Source: an uncultured Bifidobacteriaceae bacterium (GTDB taxonomy: Bacteria > Actinomycetota > Actinomycetes > Actinomycetales > Bifidobacteriaceae). Taken from it: DNA of 42,785 bases. Under the pieces are notes generated by a model. The model saw nothing but the letters and a program-made list of their open reading frames with translations, made no database searches and was not told the DNA's origin. The translations under genes and the position numbers were made by a program. Below, in pieces: positions 23,439 through 31,205 of the stretch. The stretch covers positions 1 through 42,785 of the forward strand of contig CAMXYK010000010.1 of the NCBI GenBank assembly GCA_947253155.1. The letters run 5' to 3'. Within the stretch, counting starts at the first letter, position 1. Each line of letters begins with the position of its first letter.

Positions 23439-24753
23439 GCGAGTCGCGGATGCGGCCAATCGTAATGGCCGTTTGTAGTACGTAAGCTGCGCGCGGATCC
23501 GTCGCATCCCAACCAGTAGTCTGCGCAACTTTGCGCAAACGGTATCGCACAGTATTCGGATGCACATTCAGCTCGTGCGCAGTCTGATCAAGCGCGCCGC
23601 CAAAACGCAAGAACATATCAATAGTTTGCAAAGTCGGATCGTCATGACTGTAAGGTGCCAAACTTTGATACACATTGTTATACAAAGTATTAAAAGCCGT
23701 AGAATCACCAATAAGCGCGCGCTCTGGAAGCACGTCATCCGCGTGAATAATCTGCGGCAACTGCTTAACTGAGCCGGCAACCGCAACCGCCGCAAGAGTT
23801 GACGTAATCGCAGTCGCAATATTCTCAACGCCTTCAACTACGCCGCTTATGCAAATCGGCTTTTTAGAAGGCTCGAATACTTGGCACATCTTTTGTAAAG
23901 CCTGCTCGCTAGGATCTTCGCGAACTGCTAGCAAAATAATATGCGATGGAGTTGCGAAATAATCGGAAGCGTTCGTGCCGGAAGAATTCGCGTCGGAAGT
24001 GTTCGCACTAAAAGCGTTTGCCCCAAAGTTATTTATGCCTCTCCAAGCTCCACTTAAGCGATTAAGCGCGCTGCTTTGTGCGCGATCAACTATTGCATCG
24101 TACGCATTGCAACTTCCCAATTGCGGCCAAATGTTGCGGCGCAAAGCATCCGTGTTATCCGGCGGCAAAGTTGGAGCCGGCTTTCGATTAGGACCCGTAT
24201 CCGGCGTTATGGTCGCGCCAAAAGTGCCAGCAATAACAACCATTTTCGGAGTATCCGGCCATTGAAGCAAATGCATAAAAGCATTTACGCGAGTATCCGC
24301 AATTCCGCTCATTAAGCAAGTGGAAATAAGCGTGTGCAAACGCAGGCGAGTGGCAGAGTCGAAAATTTGACCGTCTCGAGAGTCGAAAATGCCAGCTTCT
24401 GCTGATTTAGAAGCAACTGGAAGTGGCGTAAAATGCGGCGCGGAATCGTTTTTTGATGAAGATTTATTGCTTTGATTCGCAGAATTTGCAGAATTTGAGG
24501 AAAGTCTGTGCCACAAATGGTGACGTCGCTTTTCTTCGCCGCTTTCTTTTGATGAAGATGAAACTTCTTGCGATTTGCTTAGTTGATTTTCTTCTACAGA
24601 TTCGGCTTCTGATGGCGAATTTTGAGATTGCTTAGTTTCGTAAGATTGCACGCCGGCTAGAAGCGCAAGAAAATCAAAATCTTCATTCGGTGCGTCGGTA
24701 TCTCGCTCGCCGCCCGTTTGCGCAAACTGCTGTGTATGCTTCTCGTCCATCAT
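23425..24753 (-). CDS. PucR-type transcriptional regulator (possible FasR-like regulator)
   Basis: A 442-residue protein. The C-terminal helix-turn-helix of the PucR/CdaR group is clear: TIDMFLRFGGALDQTAHELN then VHPNTVRYRLRKVAQTTGWD. The central part (about 115-370) is a ligand or GGDEF-like region, and the N-terminus is Ser/Glu-rich and probably disordered. The start follows AAAGGCAC; ATG codons at 24753 and 24750 are both possible. It begins 12 bases after the stop of the membrane-protein gene on the same strand, so the two form an operon. FasR of Streptomyces, which controls type II fatty-acid genes, has the same C-terminal domain type, and this gene lies beside the fatty-acid and biotin block; the regulatory role is inferred from that. 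Confidence 0.8.
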   Translation of the reverse strand: MMDEKHTQQFAQTGGERDTDAPNEDFDFLALLAGVQSYETKQSQNSPSEAESVEENQLSKSQEVSSSSKESGEEKRRHHLWHRLSSNSANSANQSNKSSSKNDSAPHFTPLPVASKSAEAGIFDSRDGQIFDSATRLRLHTLISTCLMSGIADTRVNAFMHLLQWPDTPKMVVIAGTFGATITPDTGPNRKPAPTLPPDNTDALRRNIWPQLGSCNAYDAIVDRAQSSALNRLSGAWRGINNFGANAFSANTSDANSSGTNASDYFATPSHIILLAVREDPSEQALQKMCQVFEPSKKPICISGVVEGVENIATAITSTLAAVAVAGSVKQLPQIIHADDVLPERALIGDSTAFNTLYNNVYQSLAPYSHDDPTLQTIDMFLRFGGALDQTAHELNVHPNTVRYRLRKVAQTTGWDATDPRAAYVLQTAITIGRIRDSRRPA

Positions 24754-24765
24754 GTGCCTTTAACT

Positions 24766-26973
24766 CTAACAATCTTTACTATTATAGCGCGATTGATTAA
24801 CCGTATCCCTCCAAAAAGTTAGAAGCACAAAACAAAACGCAAAAGCCAACGGAAGCATGTGCCGCTCAAAATTATTCGCCGGAGCCATAATCATCACTCC
24901 CACAAGCAACGCAAGCGGAATATGCCAAAGCACAGTGCGCCAGCGACGAAGCGCAATTTCTGCAACGCCAATCATAAGCGTAAAAATCACAAAAGTATTG
25001 CCGTGAATTGGCCAGCTTACAACCGGCACGTCGCTAAAAGTGCTAATTGACGAAGCTAATTGCGCGCGCCATTGCGGATTCCAATACTTAATCCAGTCGG
25101 AATTGTGAATATTATCCGTGTCAATATAGTATTCCGGACCAACGTACGGGCGATCAAAAATGTCGAAATAGCCGTAAGTTTTTGCAAGAAAAGCGTCCGA
25201 TGCTACGAGCGGACTATGCGTAACAATTTGCCACCAAGCAAGATTAAGCTTTTTAATATTGTCGCGCGTAACGTAACGCCAACGATAGCTGACTTTTTTC
25301 GACTGCAATCCGGAAGATTTCACAGGATCAGCATCGTAAGGTTTATAAGCTTCGGCGGTTTGATCGAGATTAAAAATAGGGGCGATAATGCGTTTTGCGC
25401 TTTTAGGGATGCTTTGAGGGTCGAGCTTAGCGACGCGCGCGATTTGCTGAAGCTGAATGCCGCGGCTTTCAATAGGATCGCCGTTAATAATCGCGCCGCT
25501 TGAAATAAGAAGAAGTAGCGAGCCGTGAATAATAATCGTCGGAAGAAGAAGAGTGCAAATCCACAGGCGGTAGCGCTTTCGCTCAAATATAAGCAAAAGC
25601 ACGCATTGTATTAGCAAAATGTACCACGCATATTTTGCGGCAATAAGCATAACGCATACGGAAATAATAAGCTCTAAAACGGTGTGCCAGCGGAGTTTTT
25701 GCGGGGAAGATGCGGAAGTTGCGTCTGCGTCGGAAGTTGCGTCGGAAGTTGCACAAGTTTTAGTCTGACTAATCTCGTAATTTATGCCGAACCACCAAAG
25801 AAAAGCAAAAGCAAAAAGCGGCGATTTTGTAAGCGCAATAGTTGAGCACACAATCAGCGGATTAAGCAGAAACATTACGATTACTGCAAATCTTGCGAAA
25901 AGCGGAGTCGATTGCGAATCTAACTTTTGCGCGTCTAACTTTGCTAATTTAAGCCACGGACGATTCAAAAAACGATTAGCAGTAGCGGCTGCGCACCAAG
26001 CGGCAAACACAAATTGCGCAAACGCAAGAAGTATAATTCCGGCATCATTGGAATCGGTAAAATAGCGCGAAACTGCGGTTGTGGCGCCGTAAATAACGGT
26101 TAAAACAATGTTGTGCTGATCGGTTAAATACGTTGGTTTAGAAGGCCAAAGGTAGTGCGCGGTTGGGTAAATGTCCATCGGCACAAAGCTGAAGAAGCCG
26201 ATATAAGGCTGATCGAGGCCGGTGACTTTGTTCCAAGCCCAACTGTATTCGCGGATTTGAGAGCAGATGTCGGCGCCGTACGCAGCCAGAAGCGTAACCG
26301 GAGCCCAAAGCCAGCCAAGGAAGAAAGTTAGGAAAAGATTTCGGCGATTTCGCGTGGAATGCGTAATAAACCAGCGCGCGGCGCTAGAAAAGCGTTTTGC
26401 GAAAGTGCGTATTAAGCGGCAGATTGCGCGAGTGCGGTGCTTTTTGAGTTTGGTTGTTGCGGTTTCGCTTTTTTGGGTTTCGCTTTCTTCGGATTTGCGC
26501 TTTTCGGATTGGTGCTTTTTTCTAAAAATAGACTTAAGCCACGAGCCAAAACGGCTGTATTGCTTAGGAAAAGCCGCATGTTTTCCGTAATAAATAATCG
26601 TCCACAAAATAATTGCGTATACTGCGAACGCGGCAATAAAAATCAGCGCATTAATCCAAGAAAAATCGGTGATTGAACCTAAATGAACCTTAATGTCTTG
26701 GTCGCGAAAGATTGGGCCGAGGCTTGTGCAAAGCGCAAGAATTAAGCAAAGTATGGTGGAAAGCGCAGTGCATGTTATGCGGAAACATTTTCCGGAGTTT
26801 TTCCGGCAAATGTTGTCGTTATGAATGTTTTTGACCACATTTTCCGGAGAATTTCCGGCATTTGTAGTCGTTTTGGCAGATTCGCAGGATTCGCAGGATT
26901 CGCAGGATTCGCAGGATTTGCTACGCGTGCTACGTGCGTCATTTGTGCTACGTGCGTTACGTGCGCTATTCAT
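24766..26973 (-). CDS. Large multi-pass membrane protein, glycosyltransferase-C-like or DUF6020-like
   Basis: A protein of about 735 residues with roughly a dozen or more membrane segments spread along the chain. I chose the ATG at 26973 because CAGGTG lies upstream; an ATG at 27012 would add 13 residues but has no ribosome binding site. The N-terminus is low-complexity, with the tandem unit Cys-Glu-Ser encoded by four near-identical 9-bp repeats (26877-26913). A basic Lys/Glu/Ser-rich loop lies near residue 160. A large extracytoplasmic region near 480-640 precedes the last helices. The topology resembles polyprenol-linked glycosyltransferases and DUF6020 proteins of bifidobacteria; this is an impression, not a motif match. 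It is divergent from birA and co-transcribed with the PucR-type gene. Confidence 0.72.
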   Translation of the reverse strand: MNSARNARSTNDARSTRSKSCESCESCESCESAKTTTNAGNSPENVVKNIHNDNICRKNSGKCFRITCTALSTILCLILALCTSLGPIFRDQDIKVHLGSITDFSWINALIFIAAFAVYAIILWTIIYYGKHAAFPKQYSRFGSWLKSIFRKKHQSEKRKSEESETQKSETATTKLKKHRTRAICRLIRTFAKRFSSAARWFITHSTRNRRNLFLTFFLGWLWAPVTLLAAYGADICSQIREYSWAWNKVTGLDQPYIGFFSFVPMDIYPTAHYLWPSKPTYLTDQHNIVLTVIYGATTAVSRYFTDSNDAGIILLAFAQFVFAAWCAAATANRFLNRPWLKLAKLDAQKLDSQSTPLFARFAVIVMFLLNPLIVCSTIALTKSPLFAFAFLWWFGINYEISQTKTCATSDATSDADATSASSPQKLRWHTVLELIISVCVMLIAAKYAWYILLIQCVLLLIFERKRYRLWICTLLLPTIIIHGSLLLLISSGAIINGDPIESRGIQLQQIARVAKLDPQSIPKSAKRIIAPIFNLDQTAEAYKPYDADPVKSSGLQSKKVSYRWRYVTRDNIKKLNLAWWQIVTHSPLVASDAFLAKTYGYFDIFDRPYVGPEYYIDTDNIHNSDWIKYWNPQWRAQLASSISTFSDVPVVSWPIHGNTFVIFTLMIGVAEIALRRWRTVLWHIPLALLVGVMIMAPANNFERHMLPLAFAFCFVLLTFWRDTVNQSRYNSKDC
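26877..26913 (+). repeat. 9-bp tandem repeat inside the membrane-protein gene
   Basis: GATTCGCAG is repeated four times in a row, encoding Cys-Glu-Ser units on the minus strand near the N-terminus. Copy-number change would stay in frame because the unit is nine bases. Confidence 0.75.
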
Positions 26974-27090
26974 AATCAACACCTGCTTAAAAAATTTAAT
27001 AAAACTGCACATATGCTCATAAAAACTGGCTTATCGACACAGCGCGACGTAACCAGAGCATAAGCACATAATCTGATGTAAATTATACAT

Positions 27091-27993
27091 ATGACTACTT
27101 TTTCTTCGCAAAGTGTGGCATCATTGCCGCGCACATCGTCTGCGGCGGATTCCACAATTCTTTTCGATATTACTGATTCTACGCAAAATATTGCGCGAGA
27201 AATGATACAAAATCACAAAATTTCCGACAGGGTCGACGGAAAGCCGCCAATTTACGCAATCGCAGCAAACGCACAAACAGCAGGACGCGGCAGACTCGGG
27301 CGCGCGTGGGTGAGTAGGCCGGGAGAAAGTTTCCTCGTATCTTTCGTAACTTTGCTGCCAAAAACGATTGTTATGGACGAAAGTCGAAACGGATGGTTGC
27401 CAATAATTGCAGGGCTTTCGGCGCGAGATGCGCTGCTTGAAACCTTCAAAGAGTGCGGAAGCGAGCCGATGCACGGCGACGAATGCGCTCTAAAACTCAA
27501 GTGGCCGAACGACGTATTTTTGCACGATTGCAAAGAAGGCGGAATTTTAACGGAAATTGTGGCGGTGCCGGATCGCGACGACGTTGTTGGAGTGGTTTTT
27601 GGAATCGGATTGAATTTGTGCGTGCCGCAAGAAGTGCTGCCGATTAAAATGGCAACTTCGCTGCAAATGCACATGACTTCGTTGCCGGAAGCGGAAGAAT
27701 TGCGAGACAGGATTGCTGCGAAAATCGTTGATATATTGCGCTCGCGGCTGTGCGATTTTATGCGCGATTATCCAAGTAATTGCACTGGTTTGCTTAAAGA
27801 ATTAAGCGACGTGTGCTGGACGCTTGGTCGCGAAGTGAATGTGCATCCGGTTGACGGGCGCGTGGTGACGGGAACGGCTGTGCGCATTGGGGAAGATGCG
27901 TCTCTTACGATTCTGGAAGATTTCGGCGAGGAGATTGTGGTTAAAAGCGGCGATGTGCAAGCCGTTGCGTATGAAGCGCGACGACCTGCTTGA
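27091..27993 (+). CDS. birA: Biotin-[acetyl-CoA carboxylase] ligase
   Basis: A 300-residue enzyme that makes biotinyl-AMP and attaches biotin to the carrier-domain lysine, here of AccBC. The GRGRLGRAW ligase loop is at about 65-73 and LKWPNDVFL at about 136-144. The C-terminal domain (LGREVNVHPVDGRVVTGTAV) closes the fold. There is no N-terminal DNA-binding domain, so it cannot repress transcription like E. coli BirA. The start has no visible ribosome binding site, and a TATAC lies directly before the ATG, so a leaderless or near-leaderless mRNA is possible. The last residues (ARRPA) and stop come from the head of an interspersed repeat. Confidence 0.93.
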   Translation: MTTFSSQSVASLPRTSSAADSTILFDITDSTQNIAREMIQNHKISDRVDGKPPIYAIAANAQTAGRGRLGRAWVSRPGESFLVSFVTLLPKTIVMDESRNGWLPIIAGLSARDALLETFKECGSEPMHGDECALKLKWPNDVFLHDCKEGGILTEIVAVPDRDDVVGVVFGIGLNLCVPQEVLPIKMATSLQMHMTSLPEAEELRDRIAAKIVDILRSRLCDFMRDYPSNCTGLLKELSDVCWTLGREVNVHPVDGRVVTGTAVRIGEDASLTILEDFGEEIVVKSGDVQAVAYEARRPA

Positions 27994-28108
27994 GCGCTGC
28001 GATTTAGCGCGCGAAAGCAATTCGGAGCGCCGAGCTTGCTCAGAGTTGAAAGCACGGTGTGCTTTCAACGCAAGCGAGGTCTGCCTTCGTCAATAAAGAC
28101 GAAGGCAG
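27980..28108 (+). repeat. Interspersed double-hairpin repeat, copy A
   Basis: The 50-nt head (27980-28029, starting GACGACCTGCTTGAGCGC) is identical to the head of copy B. It is followed by GCTTGC (28034-28039) pairing with GCAAGC (28070-28075), enclosing GTTGAAAGCAC (28045-28055) and GTGCTTTCAAC (28059-28069). A further perfect hairpin, CTGCCTTCGTC-6-GACGAAGGCAG (28081-28108), follows. The head holds the last codons and stop of birA. Confidence 0.8.
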
Positions 28109-28160
28109 GGTAGATTCGCGTGGTAGTTTATTAGGAATTCGGCTGTGATTGGCGTGCGCT

Positions 28161-28257
28161 GACGACCTGCTTGAGCGCTGCGATTTAGCGCGCGAAAGCA
28201 ATTCGGAGCGTGAGCTTGCTCAGACGGAAAGTCCAGTGGACTTTCCGTGCAAGCTCA
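28161..28257 (+). repeat. Interspersed double-hairpin repeat, copy B
   Basis: The head 28161-28210 is identical to copy A over 50 nt. The outer stem TGAGCTTGC (28211-28219) pairs perfectly with GCAAGCTCA (28249-28257), and the inner CGGAAAGTCC (28225-28234) with GGACTTTCCG (28238-28247) around AGT. This copy lies wholly between birA and bioY. Confidence 0.8.
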
Positions 28258-28336
28258 ACAGCGAGCGCTTAAAGCGCAAGCGTCAGCTGTTTGCTAGTTA
28301 TCTCAGTCAAAGAGCAAGTGCGTGGCAATCTTATAC

Positions 28337-28380
28337 AAAACGGCATTCCCTTTACAGTCGTGTAAAGGAAATGCCGTTTT
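28337..28380. terminator. Bidirectional terminator between birA and bioY
   Basis: AAAACGGCATTCCCTTTACA (28337-28356) pairs with the right arm 28361-28380 through 20 bp with one mismatch around GTCG. The A-run and T-run on either side allow termination from both directions: birA from the left and bioY from the right. Confidence 0.88.
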
Positions 28381-28400
28381 TCTGCAATATAACGTTTCCG

Positions 28401-29054
28401 CTACGCGCGCTTTTTGTTAAGTGCGTTGTACAATCCGGAGCAAGCCGCGCTCGCAACGAAAGCCTTAATCAAATCGCCAATCATGAAGATAATCAAGGTT
28501 GCGGCAGCAGTAGAAAGTGGCATGCCGGTTAAGTAGCTTTGGCCGAAAATGCCAAATGCGTAAATCACAATCGTGCCGATTATGGAAGCAACTGCGTAAG
28601 TGCAGAAGCGTGCGAAAGTCTTCTTAAACGAGCGCTCCGGCATCATTGCGTCAAGAGCAACGTCAAATACGCGCTTCAAAGCTGCAGTTGCAGCAACGCC
28701 AAAAATAAAACCAACAAGGAAGCCAGCAGTAGGGCCAACGAATACAGCCCATCCGCCCTTAAATCCAGCGAAAACAGGCAGGCCTGCAGCACCCAAAGCA
28801 AGATACATCACAACGGAAGCAACGCCCTTGCGCCAGCTCAAAGTCAAACCAATAATGCACAAAACAAGAGTCTGCAACGTAATTGGCACAGGAGTAATAG
28901 GAAGATAAATTGCGCCTGCCATAGTAGAAAGTGCCAAAAGCACAGTTAGAAGAGCTGGCTTAGCGAGCCAAGTCGCGGCCGCCTTTATCTTACTAACGGT
29001 TGCGTTAGATGCTGCGGTTGCAGTTGTTGCATTATTTTGATTCATGTTAGTCAT
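28401..29054 (-). CDS. bioY: Biotin transporter BioY
   Basis: A 217-residue membrane protein with six segments, the substrate-binding S component for biotin. Family marks are GAIYLPITPVPITLQTLVLC and the LGAAGLPVFAGFKGGWAVFV stretch, where PITLQ and Gly-rich loops are typical. No EcfT or EcfA gene is next to it, so it probably shares a common energising module. AGAAGG six bases before the ATG at 29054 supports that start over the internal ATG at 29045. It is divergent from accBC. Biotin is needed for the carboxylase encoded by accBC, which explains the linkage. Confidence 0.95.
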   Translation of the reverse strand: MTNMNQNNATTATAASNATVSKIKAAATWLAKPALLTVLLALSTMAGAIYLPITPVPITLQTLVLCIIGLTLSWRKGVASVVMYLALGAAGLPVFAGFKGGWAVFVGPTAGFLVGFIFGVAATAALKRVFDVALDAMMPERSFKKTFARFCTYAVASIIGTIVIYAFGIFGQSYLTGMPLSTAAATLIIFMIGDLIKAFVASAACSGLYNALNKKRA

Positions 29055-29086
29055 GAAAACCTTCTTTTGGTTATTGCCGGCATGCT

Positions 29087-29122
29087 TTGAGTAGTTTGCA
29101 ACTTAAGTAATTCGCTACTCAA
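29087..29122. promoter_or_regulatory. Inverted repeat in the bioY upstream region
   Basis: TTGAGTAG (29087-29094) and CTACTCAA (29115-29122) are perfect 8-bp arms separated by 20 bp, 33 bases before the bioY start. They could be an operator or leader hairpin. I see no known biotin-regulator (BioQ or BirA) site. Confidence 0.45.
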
Positions 29123-29220
29123 GAATTAAGCTTTCGCCGGCTGTTTTCCGTTTCGTTAATCACAATACGTGCCATAAAAATCATGTGCATTGGAGAAGTG
29201 TACAAAATTTTGCGCAAGCT

Positions 29221-29263
29221 TTTGTGTATGTCGGCTCATACGCAAACGCGATTTTTCTAATAT
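29221..29263 (+). promoter_or_regulatory. Palindromic operator and -10 element of accBC
   Basis: TTTGTGTATG (29221-29230) and CATACGCAAA (29237-29246) are inverted 10-bp arms with one mismatch around TCGGCT. They cover the -35 region of a promoter whose -10 is TAATAT (29258-29263). The accBC ATG is at 29274, so the transcript leader would be only a few bases; no ribosome binding site is seen. The site is a candidate for a fatty-acid regulator such as the PucR-type protein. Confidence 0.5.
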
Positions 29264-29273
29264 CTTGTAACGT

Positions 29274-31205
29274 ATGGTTACGAATATCAAAAAAATTCTC
29301 ATCGCTAATCGCGGTGAAATCGCCTTGCGAGTTATTCGCACGGCTCACGAAATGGGCATTTCTACCGTTGCAATTTATGCGCCGACTGATCGAAACGCGC
29401 AGTTTGTAGAAATGGCAGACGAAGCGTACGCACTTTCTGGAGATACGTATCGCGATACTTATTTAAACGAGGACGCAATTCTTGACATTATTAAACGAAG
29501 CGGCACGGATGCTGTACACCCGGGTTACGGCTTCCTTTCGGAAGTTGCGTCTTTTGCTAAGAAAGTCAACGATGCTGGAGTTATTTGGATTGGCCCGCGC
29601 CCGGAAGCGCTTATTGATTTGGGAGATAAGATTACGGCTCGTCGCGTGGCAGTTCGCGCGAAAGTGCCGCCAGTTCCAGGCATTTCGGAGCCTGTAAAAG
29701 ATATTCGAGAACTTTTGACTTTTGCGCAAACGCACGGCTATCCGGTGATGATGAAGCGCACGGATGGCGGCGGCGGACGCGGTATTACAGTCGTTCGTAA
29801 CGACGACGAGTTGCGCGGTTTTTATATGAATCACGACGCTTTACAAGGCGGCGACTTAGACGAATATTTTATTGAGCGTTTTATTGACAAAGCTCGCCAC
29901 GTTGAAACGCAATGCGGCCGCGACGCTCACGGAAATTTCACCGTATATTCCACGCGCGATTGCTCGTTGCAGCGCCGAAACCAAAAGCTGGTTGAGGAAG
30001 CTCCGGCACCGTTCTTGACTGACGATGAAAAAGATCAGCTTTACCGATATTCTCGTAACCTATTTGAAGCTGTTGATTACGTTGGTCTTGGCACGTGCGA
30101 ATATATGGTGACTTCTCAGCATAAAGTCTACTTCTTGGAAGTTAATCCGCGATTGCAAGTTGAGCACACGGTTAGTGAGGAAGTTAGTGGACTTGATTTG
30201 GTGCGCGAGCAACTCAATATTGCTGACGGCGGCGAGTTGATTAAGGATCCGGAGCCTCGCGGACACAGCTTTGAGTTGCGCATTACTTCGGAAGATCCTG
30301 CTACGAATTTGACTCCAAGTTCCGGCACTTTGACGAAGATTAAGTGGCCTTCTGGCCCTGGTATTCGCGTTGATTTTGGCGTTGAAGTTGGAGACAATAT
30401 TTCTCCAAAATTCGATTCCATGATGGGCAAGCTTATTATTACTGCGCAAAGTCGCGAAACTGCTGTTGCTCGCGTGCGTCGCGCTTTGAAGGAGCTTTGC
30501 ATTGAGGGCGTGCCAACTCCTGCGAAACTTTTTGAGCAGATTTTTAACGACCCTGAGTTTACTGCGGAAAATCACAGTTTTGACGTGTCTACTAAGTGGA
30601 TGGAACGCAAGTATTTGAACCGCGTTCCTGCAGCTTCTTTGGGTGGCCAGCCGGCTTCGCTTGTTTCTGGAAAGTCTGCGGATGATTCCGAAAATAAGCA
30701 GCCTGCAATGGAATCCTTCATTATTGAAGTTGATAATAAGCGCGTAAAGCTTACGATTCCGCAAGATATTGTTGATAATTTGACTGGATCGGCTAGAGTT
30801 CGTAGCGTTTCTAGAGCTTCGCAGCCTCTTCGTGGACGTTCGCTTCGCGGTAGCACTCACAAATCTGAAGAGCAAAAGCAGATTCCTGGCGTAATTGCGG
30901 CACCTATGCAAGCTGTTATTACGCGCGTGAATGTTGCTGAAGGTCAGCAGGTTGCTAAGGGCGATTTGCTTGTGGTGCTTGAGTCTATGAAGATGGAAAA
31001 TTACGTTTACGCTCCGGCGGCGGGTACTGTTACTGGAATTTTTGTGGGGCCTGGCGATGGTGTGGAATCGGGCGCAAAGCTTGTGACGATTGATCTTGCT
31101 GGAGATAAAAGCGCGGATAAAAGCGCGGATAAGTCTTCCGAATCTTCCGAATCTTCCGAATCTTCCGAAAAATCTTCTGAAAAGTCGCAAGGAGAGCAAA
31201 AATAA
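29274..31205 (+). CDS. accBC: Acetyl/propionyl-CoA carboxylase alpha subunit (biotin carboxylase plus carrier)
   Basis: A 643-residue protein. Residues 1 to about 445 are biotin carboxylase, starting KKILIANRGEIALRVIRTAH, with the ATP-grasp loop KRTDGGGGRGITVV and FLEVNPRLQVEHTVSEE. After a linker, the C-terminal carrier domain has the biotin lysine K573 in ESMKMENY. The extreme C-terminus is a Ser/Glu/Lys repeat (SADK, SSE), an unusual tail for the family. It makes carboxybiotin for transfer by AccD. The stop and the accD start overlap as TAATG, so the two are translationally coupled. The start lacks a ribosome binding site and lies just after a probable -10. Confidence 0.96.
   Translation: MVTNIKKILIANRGEIALRVIRTAHEMGISTVAIYAPTDRNAQFVEMADEAYALSGDTYRDTYLNEDAILDIIKRSGTDAVHPGYGFLSEVASFAKKVNDAGVIWIGPRPEALIDLGDKITARRVAVRAKVPPVPGISEPVKDIRELLTFAQTHGYPVMMKRTDGGGGRGITVVRNDDELRGFYMNHDALQGGDLDEYFIERFIDKARHVETQCGRDAHGNFTVYSTRDCSLQRRNQKLVEEAPAPFLTDDEKDQLYRYSRNLFEAVDYVGLGTCEYMVTSQHKVYFLEVNPRLQVEHTVSEEVSGLDLVREQLNIADGGELIKDPEPRGHSFELRITSEDPATNLTPSSGTLTKIKWPSGPGIRVDFGVEVGDNISPKFDSMMGKLIITAQSRETAVARVRRALKELCIEGVPTPAKLFEQIFNDPEFTAENHSFDVSTKWMERKYLNRVPAASLGGQPASLVSGKSADDSENKQPAMESFIIEVDNKRVKLTIPQDIVDNLTGSARVRSVSRASQPLRGRSLRGSTHKSEEQKQIPGVIAAPMQAVITRVNVAEGQQVAKGDLLVVLESMKMENYVYAPAAGTVTGIFVGPGDGVESGAKLVTIDLAGDKSADKSADKSSESSESSESSEKSSEKSQGEQK

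Noticed and set aside
28149..28532. 127-residue plus-strand frame between birA and bioY
   Set aside because: It is a translation of repeat copy B, the terminator and the antisense of bioY; the similar peptide start in copy A reflects the shared DNA repeat.
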